This document shows, one piece after another, positions 1 through 4,997 of a stretch of DNA of 5,171 bases. The position numbers and the translations under genes are program-made. The stretch comes from Hadesarchaea archaeon (lineage in GTDB: Archaea; Hadarchaeota; Hadarchaeia; Hadarchaeales; Hadarchaeaceae), in contig DTYD01000131.1 of the NCBI GenBank assembly GCA_012962055.1, positions 1-5,171 of the forward strand, written 5' to 3'. The number at the start of each line of letters is the position of its first letter. Position 1 is the stretch's first letter. The notes under the pieces are model-generated. The model saw nothing but the letters and a program-made list of their open reading frames with translations, searched no databases and was not told where the DNA came from.

Positions 1-450
1 AGAAAGCTTCCTGGAAAGGATACGTATGTTATGGTTTCTCCTGAGGTCGTTGAGCTAGATGCGACCCTCGGTGGCTTGGGGGTGTCCCGCGGGCAGCTAG
101 TTGACATCGGCATCCTGATTGGGACAGATTACAACGAGGGCATTAAAGGGATAGGACCAAAAAAAGCGCTGGAACTGGTGAAGGAAAAGGGATCAATTAT
201 CGAGATCGTTGAGACCGAGCTCGGAAAAAAATTTGAAGTGGATCCGCTTGATGTGCGAGCGATTTTTCTAAAACCAGATGTGACCGACAAATACGAGATA
301 AAATGGGGTGAACCAGATTCCGAAGGTATTAAGCGGTTCCTGTGTGATGAGCACGATTTTTCTGAATCTCGAGTTCAAACAGGGATAGATAAGTTGGTCA
401 AAGGACGGGCTGAGTACGGACAGGCCTCGCTGGAGAAATGGTTGAGTTAG
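1..450 (+). CDS. fen: Flap endonuclease FEN-1, C-terminal part (5' end outside window)
   Basis: This is the C-terminal 149 residues of a structure-specific 5' flap endonuclease, which trims Okazaki-fragment flaps and acts in long-patch base excision repair. The frame is open from base 1, so the first ATG inside the window (base 31) is internal; the family is about 340 residues, so a little over half the gene lies upstream. Visible: the RKLPGK segment at the start; GTDYN at residues 41-45 of the fragment, whose Asp43 matches a metal-binding catalytic Asp of the XPG/FEN family; the helix-hairpin-helix DNA-binding motif GIKGIGPKKALELV directly after it; and FLCDEHDFSESRV near the C terminus, typical of archaeal FEN-1. 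The protein ends in QASLEKWLS, which fits a PCNA-interacting (PIP) box with Leu in the usual last aromatic position. The TAG stop overlaps the stop of the convergent pcm gene. Identity is very secure. Confidence 0.96.
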   Translation, partial: RKLPGKDTYVMVSPEVVELDATLGGLGVSRGQLVDIGILIGTDYNEGIKGIGPKKALELVKEKGSIIEIVETELGKKFEVDPLDVRAIFLKPDVTDKYEIKWGEPDSEGIKRFLCDEHDFSESRVQTGIDKLVKGRAEYGQASLEKWLS

Positions 451-1106
451 TCCTCTTTTTTCCACCCGTATTCTCCTATAAGCGGCACGAATGAACATCC
501 ACCATGTTCTTGAATTTTAAGTTTTCCCCCGTCCAGCTTCTCCACAACCGTCCACGTCTGAAACATGTAGTGCTGCCCCACCGGAGCCCCCAATTTTCCC
601 TCTATTTTCAGCTGTTCAGTCAGCGGTTTTGGGAGGTTTGGGGCACAGGCAGTTACTAAAATCCTGTCCCAGGGGGCCTCTTTCTTGTAGCCACGTGTTC
701 CGTCTCCCACCACAACTTTGACCCGACCGTACCCTGTTCTCTCGAGATTGGATTTGGCGAATCCTGCAAGCTCTGCCACTCGTTCGATGGTGATAACTTT
801 ACCCTTTTCGCCTACTATCTCCGCAGTGAGGGCGGCGTTATACCCAGAGCCGGCACCTATTTCTAGTACTTTCTGCCCGCACGCAAAATCGAGCGACTCC
901 ATCATTATCGCGATCATGCTGGGAGCTGAGATGGTCTGCCCATGACCGATCGAAAGCGGTTGGTCAGCGTATGAATAGTCTCCTACATTTTCTGGGACGA
1001 ATTCATGGCGCGGGACGTTCTTAAAAGCTTTTATCACCTCTGGTTTGCGGAGATAACCCCACCGGATCAAGTGCTCGATTAGCTCCTCCCGTTCCTTTTC
1101 GAACAT
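447..1106 (-). CDS. pcm: Protein-L-isoaspartate O-methyltransferase
   Basis: This cytosolic repair enzyme uses S-adenosylmethionine to methylate L-isoaspartyl residues in aged proteins so that they can revert to aspartate. The 219-residue product (from the ATG at 1106) has the normal size for the family. Visible motifs: PRHEFVPE near residues 32-39; GHGQTISAPSMIA at 54-66, the family signature before the Rossmann fold; VLEIGAGSGYNAAL at 80-93, SAM motif I; VVVGDGTRGY and APWDRILVTACAP, matching the acidic and post-motifs of the family; and a C-terminal SFVPLIGEYGW. The frame stays open back to an ATG at 1169, but those 21 extra residues would run over the start of the divergent DUF371 gene and precede the usual MFEKEREEL-like N terminus, so 1106 is preferred. 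No Shine-Dalgarno is seen. The gene converges on fen, with the two stop codons overlapping. Confidence 0.95.
   Translation of the reverse strand: MFEKEREELIEHLIRWGYLRKPEVIKAFKNVPRHEFVPENVGDYSYADQPLSIGHGQTISAPSMIAIMMESLDFACGQKVLEIGAGSGYNAALTAEIVGEKGKVITIERVAELAGFAKSNLERTGYGRVKVVVGDGTRGYKKEAPWDRILVTACAPNLPKPLTEQLKIEGKLGAPVGQHYMFQTWTVVEKLDGGKLKIQEHGGCSFVPLIGEYGWKKED
456..461 (+). terminator. Oligo-T tract after fen, possible archaeal terminator
   Basis: A run of six T on the + strand begins six bases after the fen stop codon. Archaeal RNA polymerase often terminates at T-tracts without a hairpin, so this could end fen transcripts. The same bases encode the C-terminal lysines of pcm on the other strand, so the run may simply reflect AAA codons. 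Weak evidence. Confidence 0.3.
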
Positions 1107-1155
1107 CTTAACCAAAATAATATCAGCTACCTTTAGATTAAGAGATTTGGATTGT
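1107..1155. promoter_or_regulatory. Divergent promoter region between pcm and the DUF371 gene
   Basis: This 49-base spacer separates two opposite starts. For the + gene, an A/T element AAAATAATAT (1114-1123) lies about 38 bases before the ATG at 1156, which would give a short leader of about 10 bases. For pcm, TTAATCTAAAGG read on the minus strand (centre near 1136) lies about 30 bases before its ATG, compatible with a leaderless transcript. Neither gene has a convincing ribosome binding site. The placement of the boxes is inferred by eye from archaeal promoter spacing. Confidence 0.4.
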
Positions 1156-1590
1156 ATGGGCTGGATCATCGCGGCGCGTGGTCATCCAAAAATCACGGCA
1201 ACACACCCAACAGTATTTATGATTACAAAGGACTTGGAGGTCGGCCCGAAAGGAGACTGCATTATCGGGATTGGCGCTGATAAATCTGTTTCCGATCTTC
1301 CCCTCGAGTTGAAACGCGTGGCGAGTTCCAATAAAGAACTCGTCATCACTTTCATGATCGGAGGAATGACTGAAAAAGTTCGTGCTCGGGGCCATCCATC
1401 ACTTACCTTGGATCATCCTACAGACCTTGTTGTTAGAAAGAGTAGCTTTATCTGCGGACGCACCTTGGCCATTAATGCTGACAAAGCTGCGGCAGATTTA
1501 TCTAGGAATTTTACAGCTGCTTTACGTAATCCGAATACAAAACTTGAAATTAAGATAGCGGTTAGCGCAGCTCATCAGGAAGCATGTTAG
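1156..1590 (+). CDS. DUF371 family protein with internal duplication
   Basis: This 144-residue, apparently soluble protein matches my recollection of the DUF371 family, which is archaeal and has no firmly established function. The N terminus IIAARGHPKITATHPT, then GDCIIGIGADKSVSDL, and later ARGHPSLTLDHPTDLVVRKS and ADKAAADL are the recognisable blocks. The two halves resemble each other: residues 7-68 and 77-136 both run A-R-G-H-P, T, H-P-T, a Lys, a Cys, A-D-K, D-L, an Asn and a final beta-like stretch. Paired histidines (10/17 and 80/87) are equivalent between halves. An upstream TTG at 1147 is in frame, but the ATG at 1156 puts the ARGHP block at the usual distance from the start. There is no signal peptide or membrane segment. 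The 3' end overlaps the convergent Trm112-like gene by 29 bases. Confidence 0.85.
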   Translation: MGWIIAARGHPKITATHPTVFMITKDLEVGPKGDCIIGIGADKSVSDLPLELKRVASSNKELVITFMIGGMTEKVRARGHPSLTLDHPTDLVVRKSSFICGRTLAINADKAAADLSRNFTAALRNPNTKLEIKIAVSAAHQEAC

Positions 1591-1726
1591 GTACTCCTCT
1601 CACGACCGGAAATCTCCGCCCGCACTTCACACAGACGAGTTCCTTCCCTTTTAACTTCACAGCGCGTTTGCAGATAGGACAGACTAATATCTTGAGTAAT
1701 TCTTGACTAATGACAGTGTGGGGCAT
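1562..1726 (-). CDS. trm112: Trm112-like zinc-ribbon protein (methyltransferase activator)
   Basis: This short gene encodes 54 residues. The product begins MPHTVISQELLKILVCPICK and contains a four-cysteine zinc ribbon, C16-P-I-C19 and C32-V-K-C35, followed by FPVVRGVPNMLPDE, which parallels the YPIRDGIPVMLPDE-type ending of the Trm112/YcaR (Trm112p-like) family. Length and residue order fit the family closely. In eukaryotes and haloarchaea Trm112 is a small partner that stabilises and activates several SAM-dependent methyltransferases acting on tRNA, rRNA and translation factors. That role here is inferred from the family; none of the known partner enzymes is visible in the window. The ATG at 1726 lies about 30 bases after a TTTTAAA box, with no clear Shine-Dalgarno. 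Its last nine codons overlap the end of the DUF371 gene on the opposite strand. Confidence 0.9.
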   Translation of the reverse strand: MPHTVISQELLKILVCPICKRAVKLKGKELVCVKCGRRFPVVRGVPNMLPDELR

Positions 1727-1734
1727 GTTCTCGA

Positions 1735-1759
1735 ACAAATCTCAGCATCTACTTTAAAA
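1735..1759 (-). promoter_or_regulatory. Promoter module of the Trm112-like gene
   Basis: On the minus strand TTTTAAA (1759-1753) is followed by seven bases and then CTGAGATTTGT (1745-1735); the ATG follows nine bases later (1726). The A/T box is centred about 30 bases before the start codon, where an archaeal TATA element would sit for a transcript with almost no leader. The same two blocks at the same spacing occur before the small membrane protein gene at 2413. The promoter call rests on position and recurrence. Confidence 0.55.
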
Positions 1760-1778
1760 TCGTTATTCGTGAAGCGGT

Positions 1779-2222
1779 TTATCGCATAAGGAGCACGATG
1801 CACGCTGCCACGAAGAGTGCACTTTCTAGAGCGAATATCTTCTTGTCGGTCACGTAGGTCCAGAAATCGTATGTCAAAATTTTAGGCCCGTAGAATTTAT
1901 TGCTCAATGGATACAACAACATTCTGCCTTTTTCGTCTAGGGCGTCGATCAGGACGTGAGTAAATCCTCCTATCATAAATGAGAGGGCGATGGTCAGGTT
2001 AAAGATGTAAAGTGGGATGAAGAGGACGATGAAGAAAAAGAGTGTGTGAAGAATGGTCGCAGCGTGCGCTTCAGTGATAGGCTCTTTTGGAGTTCTTTTT
2101 CTTATCAAGGTGGGTAGAGAATCCAGGCTCGAAATATTGGCTCCGACGAGAAGTGCAAGTAAATGTAACTGTGGGAAAAATCCATAGAGGATTAACGGCA
2201 CGGTGATGTGGGCGAGTATCAT
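1779..2222 (-). CDS. YdjM-like (DUF457-type) membrane-bound putative metal-dependent hydrolase
   Basis: This is a 147-residue polytopic membrane protein. Hydrophobic stretches lie at about residues 8-28, 57-77, 79-95 and 130-146. The family hallmarks are the conserved polar residues on or near these helices: His5 in the first strand or helix, Asp34 in the loop after helix 1, His53 and His59 in HAATILHT, and GGFTHVLIDALDEKG at 85-99, the G-x-x-x-H-x-x-x-D motif that defines YdjM/DUF457 proteins. These are usually annotated as membrane-bound metal-dependent hydrolases, but I know of no established substrate. The start codon overlaps the stop of the upstream small gene (ATGA), so the two are probably co-transcribed and translationally coupled. 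A 52-base gap then precedes the Trm112-like gene, which has its own promoter. Family assignment is fairly secure, activity is not. Confidence 0.8.
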   Translation of the reverse strand: MILAHITVPLILYGFFPQLHLLALLVGANISSLDSLPTLIRKRTPKEPITEAHAATILHTLFFFIVLFIPLYIFNLTIALSFMIGGFTHVLIDALDEKGRMLLYPLSNKFYGPKILTYDFWTYVTDKKIFALESALFVAACIVLLMR

Positions 2223-2413
2223 CTTTTTAGCTCCTGGCGGATTCTCGCCAGAGTTATAACAAGATATGGAATAAAAGGACCAATTAGTATTAATATTTCC
2301 AACCTAAGTTTTAAGACCAACAGTATGAAGAGGACGATCCCCATGATTATCCACGCAGCGACATACGGAGAATTTTTTCCTCCCCACCTTCTCAAATTGA
2401 TTTTGAGCGACAT
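2219..2413 (-). CDS. Small two-helix membrane protein, unknown function
   Basis: This 64-residue protein is not recognised. It has a basic N terminus (MSLKINLRRWGGK), two hydrophobic segments at about residues 16-35 and 37-56, and a charged tail (ARIRQELKR), suggesting a hairpin in the membrane. The frame is open to an ATG at 2488, which would add 25 residues, but a strong TTTTAAA box lies about 26 bases before the ATG at 2413 and would sit inside that extension; no Shine-Dalgarno precedes 2488. The start at 2413 on a leaderless transcript is therefore preferred. Its TGA overlaps the ATG of the YdjM-like gene by four bases, so the two products may work together in the membrane. That the ORF is real is supported by this coupling and by the promoter; no function can be offered. 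Confidence 0.65.
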   Translation of the reverse strand: MSLKINLRRWGGKNSPYVAAWIIMGIVLFILLVLKLRLEILILIGPFIPYLVITLARIRQELKR

Positions 2414-2417
2414 CAAC

Positions 2418-2442
2418 ACAAATCTCAGATACGCGTTTAAAA
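2418..2442 (-). promoter_or_regulatory. Promoter module of the small membrane protein / YdjM-like operon
   Basis: On the minus strand TTTTAAA (2442-2436) is followed by seven bases and CTGAGATTTGT (2428-2418), then GTTG and the ATG at 2413. The box centre is 26 bases before the start codon, the classic distance from an archaeal TATA box to a transcription start, so the mRNA is probably leaderless. The arrangement matches the one before the Trm112-like gene. The palindromic TTTAAA could also serve the divergent + gene at 2507. Confidence 0.6.
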
Positions 2443-2496
2443 CCTTTGGTGTTTGGAAAGAGTAAAGGTCTTTTTGTGATGAATTCATGTGTAAGC

Positions 2497-2503
2497 AGGA
2501 AGG
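2497..2503 (+). promoter_or_regulatory. Shine-Dalgarno-like site of the flippase-like gene
   Basis: AGGAAGG ends three bases before the ATG at 2507. It is the clearest purine-rich ribosome binding site in the window and supports that start, although the spacing is short. It implies a leadered transcript, in contrast to the apparently leaderless genes around it. Confidence 0.5.
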
Positions 2504-2506
2504 CTT

Positions 2507-3538
2507 ATGAGTGAACGTAAGGTAAAAATCAACTTACGAAAGGTTTTGCCTCCCATATTCGTAGTTGTCATGGTTGGAATTCTCACTCTTTATTTGTTGG
2601 CTCGGGAACAGCTACTCGAAATGCTGAATGCGCTTCAGAGCGCAAGCTACTCATTCATAGGTTTGGCAATTGGTGTGTATGTATTCAGTATAGCCCTATG
2701 GGCCACACGCTGGAGAATCGCCCTTTCTGCCATAGGTCATGAAACCCGATTGAGGGGACTTTTCGCGACTGTCTGGGGCAGCGTGTTTGTGAACAACCTC
2801 ACCCCCTTTACTTACAGTGGCGGTGATCCATTTGCGCGAACGTATCTTTTGAAAAAAATAGCGCGGGTTCCATATTCATCCGGTTTCGCCGCCGCTGCAG
2901 GGGAATTTTTACTGGATTTACCAATTTTTCTTTCATTTTTGGCGTTTGGGCTTTTGTTTTCATTCGGGCGTGTTTCGACGTTGCCGGCTCTTTTTTTATT
3001 AAGCAGCTGGATTATCGTACTTCTTGTAGTGATGCCGCTTCTCCCGCGTTTCCTTCGTGGAAAAGCAGCGTCCGGCAAAATCACCGGTATTATCTGGCGG
3101 ATAACAAAGATGTTCAGGTTGAACGCCACAAAAGTAAAGGTCTCACGTGGGGTTAGCCGCTTTTATAAAGGAGCGTACTCCGTTGTCGAGAAAAAGAGAT
3201 GTGTTTTGAGCATGACAACGATTGCAGCACTACTTTGGACTTTCATAATAATACGACTTTTCTTGATTTTTCAGGCGCTGGGGTATTCCCCGCCACTTCA
3301 AATGCTGCTGCTAGCTGCGACTATCTCTCCTTTTGTTGGACTGGTCCCCCTGTTGCCCGGAGGGCTGGGAACCGTGGACACTGCATTCTTCTTGGTCTAT
3401 ACAGGGTTCGGTGTTCCGCCAGGTCTAGCTTTCAGCGCAATTTTGATAGATCGAGCGATAACGTACGTGTTCGGAACTTTAGTCGGTGGGGGCGCGTTGT
3501 CGTATCTTGGTATCTGTATCTGGACGAAAAAATCTTAA
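2507..3538 (+). CDS. Flippase-like polytopic membrane protein (UPF0104 / LPG_synthase_TM family)
   Basis: This 343-residue integral membrane protein belongs to the family that includes the membrane part of lysylphosphatidylglycerol synthase (MprF) and, in archaea, proteins linked to glycolipid and glycan assembly. Hydrophobic segments lie at about residues 13-32, 47-66, 85-98, 124-152, 158-180, 234-256, 265-283 and 305-337. Family motifs are visible: WATRWR at 65-70; NNLTPFTYSGGDPFAR at 96-111, with the typical N...P...GG...R pattern; PLLPGGLGTVD at 281-291, the usual P-G-G-L-G-x-x-E with Asp replacing Glu; and DR at 315-316. A basic cytoplasmic loop lies between 181 and 233. Length is normal and the protein looks complete. 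It converges on a glycosyltransferase gene with only eight bases between stops. A role in moving or presenting lipid-linked sugars is inferred from family and neighbours. Confidence 0.87.
   Translation: MSERKVKINLRKVLPPIFVVVMVGILTLYLLAREQLLEMLNALQSASYSFIGLAIGVYVFSIALWATRWRIALSAIGHETRLRGLFATVWGSVFVNNLTPFTYSGGDPFARTYLLKKIARVPYSSGFAAAAGEFLLDLPIFLSFLAFGLLFSFGRVSTLPALFLLSSWIIVLLVVMPLLPRFLRGKAASGKITGIIWRITKMFRLNATKVKVSRGVSRFYKGAYSVVEKKRCVLSMTTIAALLWTFIIIRLFLIFQALGYSPPLQMLLLAATISPFVGLVPLLPGGLGTVDTAFFLVYTGFGVPPGLAFSAILIDRAITYVFGTLVGGGALSYLGICIWTKKS
3527..3532 (-). terminator. Oligo-T tract downstream of the minus-strand glycosyltransferase
   Basis: Six consecutive T on the minus strand lie 14 bases beyond the stop of the minus-strand glycosyltransferase, inside the end of the convergent flippase-like gene. 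T-tracts of this kind are common archaeal termination signals. As it also encodes the Lys-Lys near the flippase C terminus, the call is tentative. Confidence 0.3.
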
Positions 3539-3546
3539 TCTGAGCA

Positions 3547-4254
3547 TTAATCTTTATTTATCTCCCTGAGATATCCAAGTTTCTCGACCCGCCCAGTCCT
3601 CACAAGGTCGAGATAACCTCGTAGGTATTGCTTCACAGTTTTCATGTGACCTTTTTGTTTCGTCCTCCTGATTGATGTCACCGCGTACAGTTCTGGCTCA
3701 AATTTTTCTCTACCAAATTTTTTTATTCGCATCGAGAACTCAGCATCGTCTAGCATGTCGAGGTCCTCCCTGAATCCCCCGGCTTTTAAATACGTTTCCC
3801 GGGAATAAGCGCAGTTCGCGCCTGAGAACTGGTGTAAACCTAGCATTGATGAGATCCTCCTGAGCAGATCAGCGCATACGAAGAAAATCAGCTTGTCCAA
3901 AAATCCGCCTCCTTCAGGGAGTAATGGTCCGCCCGCCCCGATGATTCTTTTCTTAAAGATTTTGTCTATGGTTTCCACCCAATGTTCGGGAACTATAGTG
4001 TCCCCATCAACAAAAGCTACTATTTCGGAATCAACTGCTTTAACTGCGAGGTTTCTAGCAGCGCCAGCCCCTCTCCCCTCGTCGTAGAGCATTTTATCGG
4101 CGTATTTTTTCGCGACTTTCACCGTGTCGTCCGTGCTGTGACCATCGACGACAACTATTTCGTAGTCTTTGAAAGTCTGTCTTTTTAAGACCTCAAGACA
4201 TTTCCCGATAGTTTTTCCCTCATTGTGGGTCGGCACGATTACAGAAATTTTCAT
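3547..4254 (-). CDS. Family 2 glycosyltransferase (GT-A fold)
   Basis: This 235-residue inverting glycosyltransferase would transfer a sugar from a nucleotide-sugar donor, acting in the cytosol or at the membrane face. The GT-A domain is complete: SVIVPTHNEGKTIGKCL at residues 4-20 (nucleotide binding), EIVVVDGHSTDDT at 32-44, GAARNLAV at 64-71, the metal-binding DGD at 83-85, SGANCAYSRETYLKAGGF at 144-161, and DDAEFSMRIKKFG at 169-181, matching the acidic region that supplies the catalytic base. TSIRR at 193-197 follows the core. No convincing membrane helix is seen, though 122-140 is moderately hydrophobic. The ATG at 4254 is used; an in-frame TTG one codon upstream adds nothing. A CTATAC element near 4281 could be its TATA box. 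It is divergent from and clearly paralogous to the gene at 4293. Acceptor and donor are unknown. Confidence 0.92.
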   Translation of the reverse strand: MKISVIVPTHNEGKTIGKCLEVLKRQTFKDYEIVVVDGHSTDDTVKVAKKYADKMLYDEGRGAGAARNLAVKAVDSEIVAFVDGDTIVPEHWVETIDKIFKKRIIGAGGPLLPEGGGFLDKLIFFVCADLLRRISSMLGLHQFSGANCAYSRETYLKAGGFREDLDMLDDAEFSMRIKKFGREKFEPELYAVTSIRRTKQKGHMKTVKQYLRGYLDLVRTGRVEKLGYLREINKD

Positions 4255-4292
4255 CAAAAATGATTAACAACCCTTCAGGTATAGACTTTATC
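4255..4292. promoter_or_regulatory. Short divergent spacer between the two glycosyltransferase genes
   Basis: Thirty-eight bases separate the preferred starts. On the minus strand CTATAC (4284-4279) is about 27 bases before the ATG at 4254, a plausible TATA position. On the + strand AGGT at 4278-4281 is the only purine-rich candidate site before the GTG at 4293 and lies rather far away. If the ATG at 4260 were used instead, only five bases would separate the two genes and there would be no room for separate signals. Confidence 0.3.
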
Positions 4293-4997
4293 GTGATAAG
4301 CGTTGTCATCCCCACGCTAAATGAAGGTAAATATCTGGGAACAACCCTTCGAGCGATCAAAGCGCAGAGGTACGGGGGCAAGGTAGAGATCATAGTCTCG
4401 GACAGCCGTTCTGAGGACAACACTCGGGAAATCGCAAGAAAGTATGGGGCCAAGGTAGTACTTTCTGAAAAATCCGGCCCTGCCGTTGGTAGGAATCGTG
4501 GAGCACTCATTGCAAAGGGTGACATTCTGGTGTTTTTGGATGCAGATACCATCCCCTCCAAAGATTTGTTTGTCTGTATAAACGATACGCTAAAAAAGAG
4601 AAAAGATGTTGTTGGGGGGACTTGTAAATTTTTACCGTACAAGGGCCGATTTGTAGACTGGTTAATTTACGCCCTGAGCAACGGAGTTGCGAGACTGATG
4701 ATAAGATTTGGGGTGCCGCAAGATCCGGGTTATTGCTTTTTTTATCGGAGAAAAGTTTTCGAAAAACTTGGCGGCATCAGGGGAGATTTGGCCCTCAACG
4801 AGACCCATGATCTCGCCATACGTTCCAAGAGGCATGGAAAATTTGTCTATCTTAATGTCCCGGTGTTTACATCCCTCCGGAGGTACAGGAAAGCAGGATA
4901 TCTTTGCACTATTTGGATGTATCTCAAGTCGACTGTCACGTATTTCAGGACCGGCAGTGTTTCCAGGATCAAATTCAAATTTGAACCCGTCAGGTGA
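4293..4997 (+). CDS. Family 2 glycosyltransferase (GT-A fold), paralogue of its divergent neighbour
   Basis: A 234-residue glycosyltransferase with the same plan as the minus-strand neighbour: ISVVIPTLNEGKYL at residues 2-15, EIIVSDSRSEDNT at 32-44, VGRNRGAL at 65-72, DAD at 83-85, GG at 108-109, a variant acceptor region DPGYCFFYRRKVFEKLGG at 144-161, NETHDLAIRSKRHG at 169-182 for the catalytic acidic residues, and TSLRR at 193-197. An ATG at 4260 would add eleven residues, but the GTG at 4293 places the first strand at the terminus and aligns the DxD and TSxRR motifs to exactly the same residue numbers as the paralogue, so GTG is preferred. The acceptor region and acidic motif differ from the paralogue, suggesting a different acceptor or donor. 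It is followed, with overlap, by an FAD oxidoreductase gene and probably shares its transcript. Confidence 0.9.
   Translation: MISVVIPTLNEGKYLGTTLRAIKAQRYGGKVEIIVSDSRSEDNTREIARKYGAKVVLSEKSGPAVGRNRGALIAKGDILVFLDADTIPSKDLFVCINDTLKKRKDVVGGTCKFLPYKGRFVDWLIYALSNGVARLMIRFGVPQDPGYCFFYRRKVFEKLGGIRGDLALNETHDLAIRSKRHGKFVYLNVPVFTSLRRYRKAGYLCTIWMYLKSTVTYFRTGSVSRIKFKFEPVR

Noticed and set aside
1142..1149. A third GAGATTTG, just upstream of the DUF371 ATG, resembling the shared promoter block
   Set aside because: Only eight bases match, and no TTTTAAA lies at the required spacing upstream, so a chance match is the simpler reading.
1107..1169. N-terminal extension of pcm starting at 1169
   Set aside because: The 21 extra residues precede the normal family N terminus and would overlap the start of the divergent DUF371 gene; kept only as an alternative.
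2812..3129. Open frame of 105 codons on the minus strand within the flippase-like gene
   Set aside because: Composition is basic and Asn-rich with no family match, and it lies wholly antisense to conserved membrane-protein motifs.
3199..3543. Open frame of 114 codons on the + strand within the flippase-like gene
   Set aside because: It is a shifted reading of the membrane protein sequence, rich in Cys, Ser and Arg, with no recognisable domain.
4220..4642. Open frame of 140 codons on the minus strand across the second glycosyltransferase start
   Set aside because: It is an antisense shadow of a well-supported GT2 gene and covers both divergent starts.
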